Shown here: positions 23,152-28,889 of the stretch, piece after piece
Numbering within the stretch: position 1 is the stretch's first letter
How the letters are laid out: every line of letters begins with the position of its first letter
Origin: JBHIDQ01 sp046760155
GTDB lineage: Bacteria > Chloroflexota > Dehalococcoidia > Dehalococcoidales > RBG-16-60-22
NCBI GenBank assembly: GCA_046760155.1
Contig: JBHIDQ010000007.1
Span: forward strand, 1-28,889
Length of the DNA stretch: 28,889 nucleotides
Direction: 5' to 3'
Position numbers and translations under genes: made by a program
Notes under the pieces: model-generated
The model's input: the letters and a program-made list of their open reading frames with translations, nothing else
The model's database searches: none
What the model was told of the DNA's origin: nothing

Positions 23152-24213
23152 CTATTGCTCCTTCTCTGATACTCCAGCCTCAGCAAAAGTAGCCATCTCG
23201 GCTAGGGTCTTAGCTGCGGTCTCAGCCAGGAAGATTCCTAAGGCTGCACCAGTGCCCTCACCAAGACGCATATCCAGATTAAGGAACGGCTTAAGCCCAA
23301 TATGCTCGAGGACGACCCGGTGACCTGGCTCAGCCGAAACATGGGCAGCTATTAGGTAGTCCTTTAGCCTTGGCGCCAGTCCCGAGGCAATAAGGGCAGC
23401 TGCTCCGGAAATAAAACCATCGATAACTACTGGAATGCGATGAGCCGCTGCCCCCAGCATCACTCCAGCCAGACCGCCTATCTCAAAACCTCCTACCTTG
23501 GCCAGTACGTCCAAAGGTTGCTTTGGGTCAGGGCGACTTGTCGCCAAAGCCTTTTTAATTACTTCTACTTTCCGAGCAAGCTGTTCATCGGTTGAACCAG
23601 CGCCGCGGCCAGTAACCTGAGCCACTGATTTCCCAGTGATAACGGCACAGATAGCACTACTGGCGGAGGTATTACCAATGCCCATATCGCCAGTACCAAT
23701 TATATCCAGCCCCTTGTTTATTTCGGCGGTTACTATCTCAATTCCAGCCTCTACAGCTTTTAATGCCTGCTCTTTCGTCATCGCCGGACCAACAGCTATA
23801 TTCCGCGTGCCGTGGGCAATCTTTTGTGACAAAAGCTGGGGACTACGTTCGAGTTCAGTGGCCACGCCCATATCAACTACAATGACTCTAGCACCAACCT
23901 GGCGAGCAATGACGTTCATTCCCGCCCCACCACGGACGAAATTATGAACCATCTGGGCAGTAACTTCTTGGGGCCACGGGCCAACTTTTTCTGCTACTAC
24001 TCCATGGTCGGCAGCCATGGTAATAACCGCCTTGTGTTTGATTTGAGGTATTGGTCTCCCCTGAATACCAGCCAGTTGAATGGATAGTTGCTCAAGCCTG
24101 CCCAGACTCCCTGGCGGCTTGGTCAGCGTGTCTTGGCGGGCTTGGGCCCGAGCCATCGCCTCCTTGTCCAAAGGTTCTATCATCGTTACTGTGTTGGACA
24201 AAAGCTCTGACAT
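23152..24213 (-). CDS. cobT: Nicotinate-nucleotide--dimethylbenzimidazole phosphoribosyltransferase
   Basis: Makes alpha-ribazole phosphate, the lower-ligand nucleotide of cobalamin, from nicotinate mononucleotide and a benzimidazole base. 353 residues, full length. Seen: TKPPGSLGRLEQLSIQLAGI at the N-terminus, ITMAADHGVV, GAGMNVIARQVGA, GDMGIGNTSASSAICA, TGRGAGSTDEQLARK and the C-terminal LDMRLGEGTGAALG containing the catalytic Glu. The ATG at 24213 follows GAGGAGG by about 8 nt. It is monocistronic within this view and points toward the DegV gene. Expression is governed by the upstream cobalamin riboswitch and terminator, so cobT should be off when cobalamin is plentiful. In organisms that salvage corrinoids, CobT lets them remodel the lower ligand. 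Confidence 0.97.
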   Translation of the reverse strand: MSELLSNTVTMIEPLDKEAMARAQARQDTLTKPPGSLGRLEQLSIQLAGIQGRPIPQIKHKAVITMAADHGVVAEKVGPWPQEVTAQMVHNFVRGGAGMNVIARQVGARVIVVDMGVATELERSPQLLSQKIAHGTRNIAVGPAMTKEQALKAVEAGIEIVTAEINKGLDIIGTGDMGIGNTSASSAICAVITGKSVAQVTGRGAGSTDEQLARKVEVIKKALATSRPDPKQPLDVLAKVGGFEIGGLAGVMLGAAAHRIPVVIDGFISGAAALIASGLAPRLKDYLIAAHVSAEPGHRVVLEHIGLKPFLNLDMRLGEGTGAALGIFLAETAAKTLAEMATFAEAGVSEKEQ

Positions 24214-24283
24214 CCTATTCCTCCTCGTAGTCTACCCTACTGCTCAGTCTTCAAGATAGCTGCTTTCATTTGCTACTCCAATA

Positions 24284-24320
24284 AAGAAAAATCCCTAAAC
24301 CAAATCTGGCTTAGGGATTT
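24284..24320 (-). terminator. Intrinsic terminator of the cobalamin riboswitch leader
   Basis: On the minus strand AAATCCCTAA (plus 24311-24320) pairs with TTAGGGATTT (plus 24289-24298) across a 12-nt loop, followed by a run of Us (TTTTTCTTT). It lies between the riboswitch and the cobT ribosome site, the right place for ligand-induced termination. Confidence 0.85.
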
Positions 24321-24361
24321 GCCATTTCCCTCAGCCCTTCCTCCGAGGGTTTAAAGTTTTG

Positions 24362-24527
24362 CCGGCAGGTCTTCTGGCTCTTAGATCACCCTACTCCCTT
24401 AGGCCTTCCCATTTAGCTCAAGCCAAACAGTGGCACTATCTTAGGTTTCGTCCCTAATCACAGCGGCGGGACCGTACCCGACTCACACGGGTTTCCCTTT
24501 TAAGCTTCTGTTGCAAAGCACCGACAA
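24362..24527 (-). promoter_or_regulatory. Cobalamin riboswitch
   Basis: Minus strand. The B12 box reads AGCCAGAAGACCTGCC (plus 24362-24378 region). Upstream are the conserved core GGGAAACCCGTGTGAGTCGG and GGTCCCGCCGCTGTGA, and the 5' side begins GTCGGTGC (plus 24518-24525). Length and element order match adenosyl/hydroxo-cobalamin aptamers. A Rho-independent hairpin about 45 nt further on is the expression platform. The promoter is at 24558-24586. Confidence 0.95.
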
Positions 24528-24557
24528 ACGATTCAATTGTTGTTAAGTTTCTGCTTT

Positions 24558-24586
24558 AGTCTATCAAGCTATTACGAGCTTGTCAA
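24558..24586 (-). promoter_or_regulatory. Promoter of the cobT leader
   Basis: Minus-strand TTGACA (plus 24581-24586), a 17-bp spacer, then TAGACT (plus 24558-24563), about 30 nt upstream of the riboswitch aptamer. The -10 is imperfect (4 of 6). Confidence 0.65.
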
Positions 24587-24621
24587 ACAAAGAATGAAAT
24601 TGGACAAAGCTGTTGTTAAGT

Positions 24622-24829
24622 CACGGAATCGACTCTGAGCCCGTTAATGTAACTTTATAACTCTGGGCATCGCCACCTTACCCAGCTGGAACATAATCCG
24701 CCGAGCGTGGCAAAGCCTGATATGGGAAACCCGGGGATAATATGCCCGGTGCTGAATATTTAGAGGGCACCGGTGGGTTGCACTAGTTCCCTTTTGTTCG
24801 AACCGATGACATTGAACAGAACATCTTTT
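24622..24829. other. Non-coding, structured segment between cobT promoter and IS element
   Basis: No credible gene on either strand. It has a G/C-rich core with the hairpin CCGGTGC (24746-24752)/GCACCGG (24767-24773) and a GGGAAACCC mini-hairpin just before it (24723-24732). Its composition differs from the A/T-rich cobT promoter side. It might be the relic of another mobile element end or an unknown RNA; nothing decides this. Confidence 0.4.
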
Positions 24830-24852
24830 ACTATATAGCATAAAAGGTAGTG

Positions 24853-24869
24853 ATGGCTCCGGCTGCATT
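24853..24869 (+). repeat. Left subterminal inverted repeat of the IS element
   Basis: ATGGCTCCGGCTGCATT. It matches the reverse complement of 26431-26447 at 12 of 17 positions, with the core GGCtCCGGC best conserved. It lies 14 bp inside the left ACTATATAG and 39 bp before the transposase start. Confidence 0.65.
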
Positions 24870-24908
24870 GTAGAGTAAGGTAGCAAATCTAAAATAAGGA
24901 GCCATCAA

Positions 24909-26201
24909 ATGAAGAATAGCGCAGCCAGGAAACTGAGACAAGTCCCAGCGGGGTATCTCAGGGTGGGGGTAGACCCGCATAAGAAGAGACATGCAGCCGT
25001 AACCATGACTGAGGACTTTGTGATTCACGGCAAGTTCAAATTTGACAACTCCAAGCGGGGCTTCGAAGAGGCGCTCAAACAGGCCAAGGCAGACATGGTT
25101 AAGACTAGCTGCGACGGTGTCATTTTTGCCATCGAGACAGCAGGCCACCACTGGCGTAACTTCGCCTACTTCTTGGACAACAATGGTATTCCTTTCCACC
25201 TTATAAATCAGTTCACTTTGAAGAGGAGACGCGAGGGGAAGGAACTCAATCGGAGGAAGAATGACTATCGTGACGCTGAGGTAGCCGCACAGCTATTGAG
25301 TAGCGGGGAATTTACTGAGACCAGGCTCCTCCAGGGGGTTTATGCCGAACTTCGCGCTGCCTACAATGCCTACCGCCGATTGGTGAAAGAGAGGACAAGG
25401 ATTACGAATTTGCTAAAGGGTCTACTGGACGGACTCTTTCCCGAATTTACTCGGGTGTTTAAAGACCCTTGCGGTCTGACAGCTCTCAGTGTTCTCTCCA
25501 CTGCCTGCGTCGTCCCCAGCGCCATTGCTAGGATGACGGAGAAAGAATTCATAGCGACTGTCGAGGCGCGCCATCAAGGCCGTCGGCTCATGCGGAAGAA
25601 ACTCGGAGCGCTCCACAGCATAGCCAAGACATCAATCGGTATCGAAGCAGGTGCCCGAGCGGTGTCCATGGAAATCTCCTTCCTCATTGAGAAACTCGGA
25701 CTTATTACGCGGCATATTCGCACTGTGGAAGGAAGCCTGGTAACGCTGGTGGACGAAACGGAGGAAGGCAAGTATCTGCTTTCAATAAGAGGGCTCAACT
25801 ATATCGCTGTTGCCGGGTTACTGGCGGAGCTCGGCTGCTTCAAGTGGTACCGGAGCGCTAAACAGGTGACAAAAATGGCTGGCAGCAATCCCACTGAATC
25901 AGAATCGGCGGGGAAAAGAGGCACGCATACTCCAATGAGTAAAAAGAGGCGTCCGGCGTTGAGGTACTGTGCATGGACGTCTGTCATCCCGATGCTACGG
26001 TTAAACCCTGATTTCCGTGCCTGGGCTAGAAGGCTACGGGAGCGACCAGTGCATGCTCATCCTCTTAAAGGAAAAGAGATTGTGGGAGCAGCACTCAACC
26101 GGCTACTACGTTTGGCCTTCACCCTCGTTAAGAACCAGACCTTCTATCAAATTCCAAAACCGACGGTAGTTCTTAATCGGGAACTAGTAGCAGCAATCTA
26201 G
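24909..26201 (+). CDS. IS110/IS1111-family transposase (DEDD recombinase)
   Basis: 430 residues. The N-terminal RuvC-like DEDD domain has D22 (VGVDPHKKRH), E76 (FAIETAGHHW), and D119 and D122 (NRRKNDYRDAEVAAQL). A coiled linker (LRAAYNAYRRLVKERTRITN) leads to the C-terminal Tnp domain with LLSIRGLNYIAVAGLLAELG and AGSNPTESESAGKRG, where S331 or S333 aligns with the catalytic serine of the family. A long final segment ends at VLNRELVAAI. Start: ATG 24909 with AAGGAG about 8 nt upstream. All key residues are present, so it is probably active. IS110-type enzymes recombine circular element DNA with a target chosen by the element's bridge RNA. The stop codon is part of a strong ribosome site for a small ORF. 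Confidence 0.93.
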   Translation: MKNSAARKLRQVPAGYLRVGVDPHKKRHAAVTMTEDFVIHGKFKFDNSKRGFEEALKQAKADMVKTSCDGVIFAIETAGHHWRNFAYFLDNNGIPFHLINQFTLKRRREGKELNRRKNDYRDAEVAAQLLSSGEFTETRLLQGVYAELRAAYNAYRRLVKERTRITNLLKGLLDGLFPEFTRVFKDPCGLTALSVLSTACVVPSAIARMTEKEFIATVEARHQGRRLMRKKLGALHSIAKTSIGIEAGARAVSMEISFLIEKLGLITRHIRTVEGSLVTLVDETEEGKYLLSIRGLNYIAVAGLLAELGCFKWYRSAKQVTKMAGSNPTESESAGKRGTHTPMSKKRRPALRYCAWTSVIPMLRLNPDFRAWARRLRERPVHAHPLKGKEIVGAALNRLLRLAFTLVKNQTFYQIPKPTVVLNRELVAAI

Positions 26202-26212
26202 GAGGTGATAGA

Positions 26213-26374
26213 ATGCATCAGGTGGGCAGGGAGACGCCGTTCATCTTTTTGGGAGCTCAAGAGAGCAAACCCGCGCAACGAACATGGTGCCCCTGCCCCC
26301 CTGGCCAAACCCGTATGAAGTATGATGGGACCCCCGATAAAATCGGGGTGAACCCGGATCTAACCGGTAAATAG
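26213..26374 (+). CDS. Possible small protein of the IS element, 53 codons
   Basis: An ATG at 26213 preceded by AGGAGGTGATAGA, a near-perfect ribosome site that overlaps the transposase stop (TAG at 26199-26201). The frame runs 53 codons to TAG at 26372-26374, beginning MHQVGRETPFIFLGAQESKP, then a Cys/Pro patch (TWCPCPPGQ). No family recognised. It overlaps the structured RNA candidate, so either the ORF is decoration on an RNA, or translation and RNA function compete. Coding is not proven. Confidence 0.4.
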   Translation: MHQVGRETPFIFLGAQESKPAQRTWCPCPPGQTRMKYDGTPDKIGVNPDLTGK

Positions 26375-26414
26375 GGAGCCAGGGGAAAAGGGGCTGGGGT
26401 CTGCTCACCGATGT
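26282..26414 (+). ncRNA. Candidate bridge RNA of the IS element (core fold)
   Basis: The right non-coding end folds on paper into a closed structure. ACATGGTG (26282-26289) pairs with CACC-g-ATGT (26406-26414), CCCCTGGC (26298-26305) with GCCAGGGG (26378-26385), and the inner hairpin CCCCGAT (26332-26338) with ATCGGGG (26342-26348). Unpaired internal loops lie between the stems, as expected of guide loops. IS110-family elements are known to encode such RNAs, and in IS1111-type members the right end is the source. The true ends may extend to about 26205 and 26456. The guide bases were not matched to target or donor. Confidence 0.5.
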
Positions 26415-26430
26415 GATGCCGAACTATAGG

Positions 26431-26447
26431 AAAGGCGCCGGGGCCCT
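26431..26447 (-). repeat. Right subterminal inverted repeat of the IS element
   Basis: Plus strand AAAGGCGCCGGGGCCCT; its reverse complement aligns to the left copy at 24853-24869 with 12 of 17 matches. It lies 9 bp inside the right ACTATATAG, against 14 bp on the left. This asymmetry is typical of IS1111-type ends. Confidence 0.65.
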
Positions 26448-26492
26448 TGACCCAAAACTATATAGTATGTTCGTGTAACCAGCGGTTGTTGG

Positions 26493-26726
26493 TTATCTCC
26501 CGAAGAGCCTGATGATGATATTCACGATGATGGTAAGCACCAGGCTGATTACCAGGCCGGTTACAATCGGGAAATGGAACTGAAAATTGCCTTTCTGGAT
26601 GAATATGTCACCAGGTAGTCGTCCCACGAATGGAACCTTGTTCGCCAGGACCAGAACCAGACCTAGAATGGCAATGAAGACCCCGACGAGTATTAAGAAT
26701 TTCCCCAAGTTTTCCAGGCCGAACAT
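26493..26726 (-). CDS. DUF2905 small membrane protein
   Basis: 77 residues from ATG 26726 (a TTG at 26735 is an alternative). Two hydrophobic helices (FLILVGVFIAILGLVLVLANK and VTGLVISLVLTIIVNIII) flank a conserved loop, VPFVGRLPGDIFIQKGNFQFHFPI, which is the DUF2905 signature. Function unknown; it should sit in the cytoplasmic membrane. It starts 14 nt after the phosphodiesterase stop and is probably cotranscribed with it. The IS right end lies 27 nt past its stop. Confidence 0.88.
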   Translation of the reverse strand: MFGLENLGKFLILVGVFIAILGLVLVLANKVPFVGRLPGDIFIQKGNFQFHFPIVTGLVISLVLTIIVNIIIRLFGR

Positions 26727-26740
26727 ACCGTCCAATTACC

Positions 26741-27196
26741 TCATACCCTCAGTATCTGGCCCTTAATGGTGCCCTCGATGGTGAGCAGGCCGAAAGAGTC
26801 CCTGGCCGGGCCCGGATTGAAAAGCAGTACCCCCTGGACATAACGGTTGCATGGCTCGTGCGAGTACCCGAAGATGATGATGTCCACGCCTTCAAACTCC
26901 CTTCTTACCCGCTCGGCGATGCCGAAAGGTGCGCCGGAACCGTGAATAAGGCCAATTCTCCGGCCGTTAACCTCGAAGACTTCCTTTTCGGGTAGCGCCT
27001 TCTTTGGCTCTCCCGAGTCCATGTTGCCTCGGACCGCTTTTACCGGCTTGATGGCACGCAAGCCTTCCAGCACGGCTTTCTGAGTAAAATCGCCGGCATG
27101 AACGATGATATCAACGCTGGCCAGGGCATTTATGATAGTGGCCGGGAGTTCATCAAAATCTCTGACGTGAGTATCCGAGATAATACCAAGCTTCAT
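26741..27196 (-). CDS. YfcE/MJ0936-type metallophosphoesterase
   Basis: 151 residues, a compact calcineurin-fold phosphodiesterase. Metal ligands: D8 and H10 (GIISDTHV), D36 (VHAGDFTQ), N58 (RGNMDSGE), H85 (GLIHGSG). The last motif, normally GHxH, reads GYSHEP (Y111-S-H113), so one expected His ligand is replaced by Tyr. The family hydrolyses phosphodiesters such as bis-pNPP in vitro, and the natural substrate is usually unknown. The ATG at 27196 follows GAAGG. A perfect palindrome at 27212-27223 lies just upstream. DUF2905 follows in the same transcript. Confidence 0.9.
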   Translation of the reverse strand: MKLGIISDTHVRDFDELPATIINALASVDIIVHAGDFTQKAVLEGLRAIKPVKAVRGNMDSGEPKKALPEKEVFEVNGRRIGLIHGSGAPFGIAERVRREFEGVDIIIFGYSHEPCNRYVQGVLLFNPGPARDSFGLLTIEGTIKGQILRV

Positions 27197-27211
27197 AGTT
27201 ATGCCTTCGCT

Positions 27212-27223
27212 GCGAATATTCGC
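27212..27223. promoter_or_regulatory. Palindrome upstream of the phosphodiesterase gene
   Basis: GCGAATATTCGC, a perfect 12-bp palindrome 16-27 nt before the start codon. It could be an operator or chance. Elsewhere in 27197-27435 only the hairpin at 27389-27421 and a small CTGGG/CCCAG repeat were seen; no gene. Confidence 0.35.
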
Positions 27224-27388
27224 TTTCTATTTTAACATGCTACCGTTGATTTCCTCACATGATATATATCTGGGTCACCCCAGGCAACTCATAGCGAAAT
27301 TACTTCTCAGGTCATACCAGGGTAGGTCTCTAACTGTACCACACCTATAGATAGACAGGTTTGTTTTTATTCTTAGGCTGAGATAAGG

Positions 27389-27421
27389 GAGTGGTGCCGG
27401 TAGTTATTACCGGCACCACTC
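27389..27421 (-). terminator. Strong hairpin after the 81-residue gene
   Basis: GAGTGGTGCCGGTA (27389-27402) and TACCGGCACCACTC (27408-27421) form a perfect 14-bp stem with a 5-nt loop, 14 nt past the stop codon of the minus-strand gene ending at 27436. The following minus-strand sequence (CCCTTATCTCAG) has only a poor U tract, so it may end transcription by itself or mark the mRNA 3' end. Confidence 0.65.
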
Positions 27422-27435
27422 GTCCTTTGCGCCAA

Positions 27436-27681
27436 TCACTTGTCCTCGGTCACATGCACCTTGAACGTGATGTTGGCCGCAGTCAGCACAACACTCAGCA
27501 GCTGGATAAGGCCGTTGATAAACGGGCCAACGTTTTCCGGCGGCACGGTGTTCACCTTGAGCCGAATGATGCCGGCCTCAGGTTGAATATCGATGATTGC
27601 CGTGCCGGAAAGCCCCTGCTGCGACACATGCTGGCGTATCTGGTTCATCTGGTTTTTCATGTAGTCGGGATAATTAAACAT
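27436..27681 (-). CDS. Hypothetical protein, 81 residues
   Basis: Not recognised. Begins MFNYPDYMKNQMNQIRQHVS, an amphipathic helix, then alternating strands and a hydrophobic stretch (FINGLIQLLSVVLTAANITF) too short on polar breaks to be a sure membrane helix; ends VHVTEDK. The ATG at 27681 is supported by AGGAGG (27691-27696) 9 nt upstream. It overlaps the preceding gene by 8 nt, so the two are coupled and probably work together. A strong hairpin follows. Alternating A/V/I/L residues in IIRLKVNTV suggest a small alpha/beta fold that could oligomerise. Confidence 0.65.
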   Translation of the reverse strand: MFNYPDYMKNQMNQIRQHVSQQGLSGTAIIDIQPEAGIIRLKVNTVPPENVGPFINGLIQLLSVVLTAANITFKVHVTEDK

Positions 27682-28483
27682 CACCAAAAGCCTCCTTTAC
27701 TTCGTCTTCAGTTGCCTGATTTCCCCCAGGCTGGGGCTGAAAACCGGGTTGAAAACCGGGTTGACCCGGTGGTGGCGCCTGTTGCCCGGCCATTGGCTGT
27801 CCCTGTGGCGGTGCTGCCTGCCCGGGCATGGGTTGACCAGCTTGCCCCATACCCATCGGCATCATGCCGCCGGGCATCATGCTGCCCATCACCGTCCCCA
27901 TCATCTGCTGGATGAGCGGCTCGATCAGCCTTACCATCATGTCGTCCCAGGGATTAGAGGAACCGGGAGCGGCATGCTGCTTCACCGCTGACAGTATCTG
28001 GGGCATGCTGGAGTTAAGGACCTGCTGTGATGCCGCCTGGGCTACCTCGTAGGGGTTGACCTCGGCACGGAGCTCCTTGGCCATGGCCACCAGAGGCTGG
28101 GCCTGCTGCACTCCCAGGCTGGAAAGCTGCTGCAGTGCCATGATGGAGAGAAACAGGTCCTGCCTTGCCCGGCGGGTGCCCGCCTCGTAGCCATCCCAGT
28201 AGCCGTCCCGACCGTCAATTGGCCGGGGTACGTAGACCTCCTCGATAAACGAGTGCATCGCCGGGATAATCTCCTTGCCGGTGGCCATCTTCGGAAAGCC
28301 AGTCCTGCTCTCATCAAACCTGAGATGCCCCTTCTTCCTCAGCTCATGCACCACGGCATCAATGGTACCCGGCTTCTCGCCCTCGTCCTTGAGCTCCTGT
28401 CGTATCCGGGCCAGATCGTCGGCATCGGTCGCTTCCAGGATGCGGCGGCGGATGCGCTCCTTGACGCCTTCTTCACCATTCAT
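27674..28483 (-). CDS. Hypothetical protein with winged-helix-like N-terminus and M/G/P/Q-rich tail
   Basis: 269 residues, not recognised. Residues ~1-65 are charged helices (KERIRRRILEATDADDLARI, IDAVVHELRKKGHLRFDES) that look like a small winged helix. The middle is helical with SFIEEVYVPRPIDGRDGYWD and GTRRARQDLFLSIMALQQLS. Residues ~205-255 are low complexity, rich in Met, Gly, Pro and Gln (MMPGGMMPMGMGQAGQPMPG) with a tandem GFQP repeat coded by a 12-bp direct repeat at 27738-27761. The acidic end is TEDEVKEAFGDV. The ATG at 28483 is favoured by AGGAGGT 7 nt upstream. No signal peptide. It could be a structural or scaffold protein of a mobile element; that is a guess. Confidence 0.65.
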   Translation of the reverse strand: MNGEEGVKERIRRRILEATDADDLARIRQELKDEGEKPGTIDAVVHELRKKGHLRFDESRTGFPKMATGKEIIPAMHSFIEEVYVPRPIDGRDGYWDGYEAGTRRARQDLFLSIMALQQLSSLGVQQAQPLVAMAKELRAEVNPYEVAQAASQQVLNSSMPQILSAVKQHAAPGSSNPWDDMMVRLIEPLIQQMMGTVMGSMMPGGMMPMGMGQAGQPMPGQAAPPQGQPMAGQQAPPPGQPGFQPGFQPQPGGNQATEDEVKEAFGDV

Positions 28484-28509
28484 CTTCGCTACCTCCTCTC
28501 TTCTGATTG

Positions 28510-28609
28510 CCTTACGCACAGGCTTACGCCCACTGACATTACTTCGTGCGTAAGGGCTTATCCGTAAGGGCAGGCTTACACCTGCCCCTCTGGCAGGGGG
28601 TGACCCCCT
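28510..28609. repeat. Cluster of three inverted repeats upstream of the M/Q-rich gene
   Basis: CCTTACGCAC/GTGCGTAAGG (28510-28519 and 28546-28555, 26-nt loop), GGGCAGG/CCTGCCC (28568-28574 and 28581-28587) and AGGGGG/CCCCCT (28595-28600 and 28604-28609), interleaved with further CTTACG and CTTACA copies. It may be a leader structure, operator array or transposon end. Confidence 0.55.
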
Positions 28610-28889
28610 CTAAGCCATACGCATACCTACCACCTCCTCTCCTTGCGGATTTGGCGCCCCAGCAGGGCCGTAATGGAAGGAAGCTGTCCCCTTACTGGCA
28701 GGGCTTATGCCTGGTGTGGGGAATACCGCCCGTGGATGGCAGGGAGGGCCGGGCAGCTGGAGGTTACTAGTGTCGGCGGCGGGCACGGGGCACCTCCAGA
28801 CCCAGTCTCAAAGTGCAATTGCCTAAAGCAGACCGGTCAAGGCTTTGTGGCGCATAAGGCTAACCTTACCGAGGCACTATCAAGAGCAC
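28610..28889. other. Non-coding end of window
   Basis: No gene with ribosome site, tRNA or recognisable RNA could be supported. A minus-strand AGGAGGTGG at about 28629-28640 precedes only a 4-codon frame (MRMA then stop), so it is not called. G+C is higher than elsewhere. Confidence 0.4.

Larger units (their letters stand above)
24830..26465 (+). mobile_element. IS110-family insertion sequence, IS1111-type (boundaries approximate)
   Basis: About 1.6 kb. It encodes one DEDD transposase. Subterminal inverted repeats (24853-24869 and 26431-26447, 12 of 17 positions matching) flank it asymmetrically, as in the IS1111 group. The 9-bp sequence ACTATATAG, containing the palindrome CTATATAG, occurs at both edges (24830-24838 and 26457-26465) and probably marks the recombination region. 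The left non-coding end is short (~70 nt). The right one is long (~255 nt) and structured, again as in IS1111-type elements, whose bridge RNA comes from the right end. It sits between the cobT control region and the DUF2905 gene and interrupts no recognisable gene. Confidence 0.75.

Noticed and set aside
24538..24621. Direct repeat TGTTGTTAAGT at 24538-24548 and 24611-24621 as possible target-site duplication
   Set aside because: It flanks only the cobT promoter region, has no element between the copies, and does not fit IS110-type insertion, which makes no such duplication.
27391..28567. Plus-strand frames across the M/Q/P-rich gene
   Set aside because: The minus frames have good ribosome sites and overlapping gene order; the plus frames are antisense to low-complexity coding.
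28560..28640. Leader peptide MRMA behind a strong ribosome site (minus)
   Set aside because: Only four codons with no regulatory codon run or paired terminator/antiterminator visible.
1..28889. CRISPR arrays
   Set aside because: No regularly spaced identical repeats were seen; the repeats present are hairpins or a single 12-bp tandem pair.

Overview
The window is bacterial chromosome, about 50% G+C, from an organism using sigma-70/SigA-type promoters. Four separate TTGACA boxes with an exact 17-bp spacer to a -10-like hexamer are visible. It encodes the MEP isoprenoid route, hopanoid synthesis and a cobalamin-riboswitch-controlled cobT. Gene content and protein style suggest a Chloroflexota (Dehalococcoidia-like) genome. 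That is an impression, not proof, because no ribosomal RNA or marker tree is available.

Layout. (1) 1-1303, minus: the 5' part of tRNA-Ser(UGA), cut by the window edge, lies 2 nt after the serS stop codon. (2) 1361-5465, minus: a defence/mobile island with a headless large serine recombinase, a type IIG-like restriction-methylase whose C-terminus ends at the recombinase junction, and a toxin-first RelE/AbrB pair with its own promoter and a palindromic operator candidate. (3) 5611-7035, plus: a PadR repressor and a multi-pass membrane protein with a permease-prefix-like N-terminus. (4) 7165-23031, plus: a tightly packed ~15.8-kb operon behind a strong promoter and a 5'-terminal hairpin. Its order is dxs, polyprenyl synthase, fni, hpnH, hpnG, hpnA, ispG, squalene-hopene cyclase, DUF116, a 2-hydroxyacid-dehydrogenase-like protein lacking two catalytic residues, an FGGY kinase, a class II aldolase, a DUF6379-like protein, an SDR epimerase and DegV. 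(5) 23152-24586, minus: cobT behind a cobalamin riboswitch and intrinsic terminator. (6) 24830-26465: an IS110-family element of the IS1111 type with subterminal inverted repeats. Its 3' non-coding end is a candidate bridge RNA and also holds a 53-codon ORF with a strong ribosome site. (7) 26493-28483, minus: DUF2905, a YfcE-like phosphodiesterase and an unrecognised overlapping gene pair. (8) 28484-28889: inverted repeats and no gene.

How the genes work together. dxs, ispG and fni make and balance C5 isoprenoid units, and the prenyl synthase condenses them. The cyclase makes the hopane skeleton. HpnH adds the 5'-deoxyadenosyl group and HpnG removes adenine, leaving a ribosyl side chain, with HpnA as an associated dehydrogenase. 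Squalene synthesis genes (hpnCDE or sqs) and the other MEP genes are not in this window. The following five sugar-type genes are translationally coupled to this set. They are the most interesting functional unknown: they may tailor the hopanoid side chain, feed deoxypentulose to the MEP pathway, or simply catabolise a sugar. The IS element with its putative guide RNA is the second highlight.
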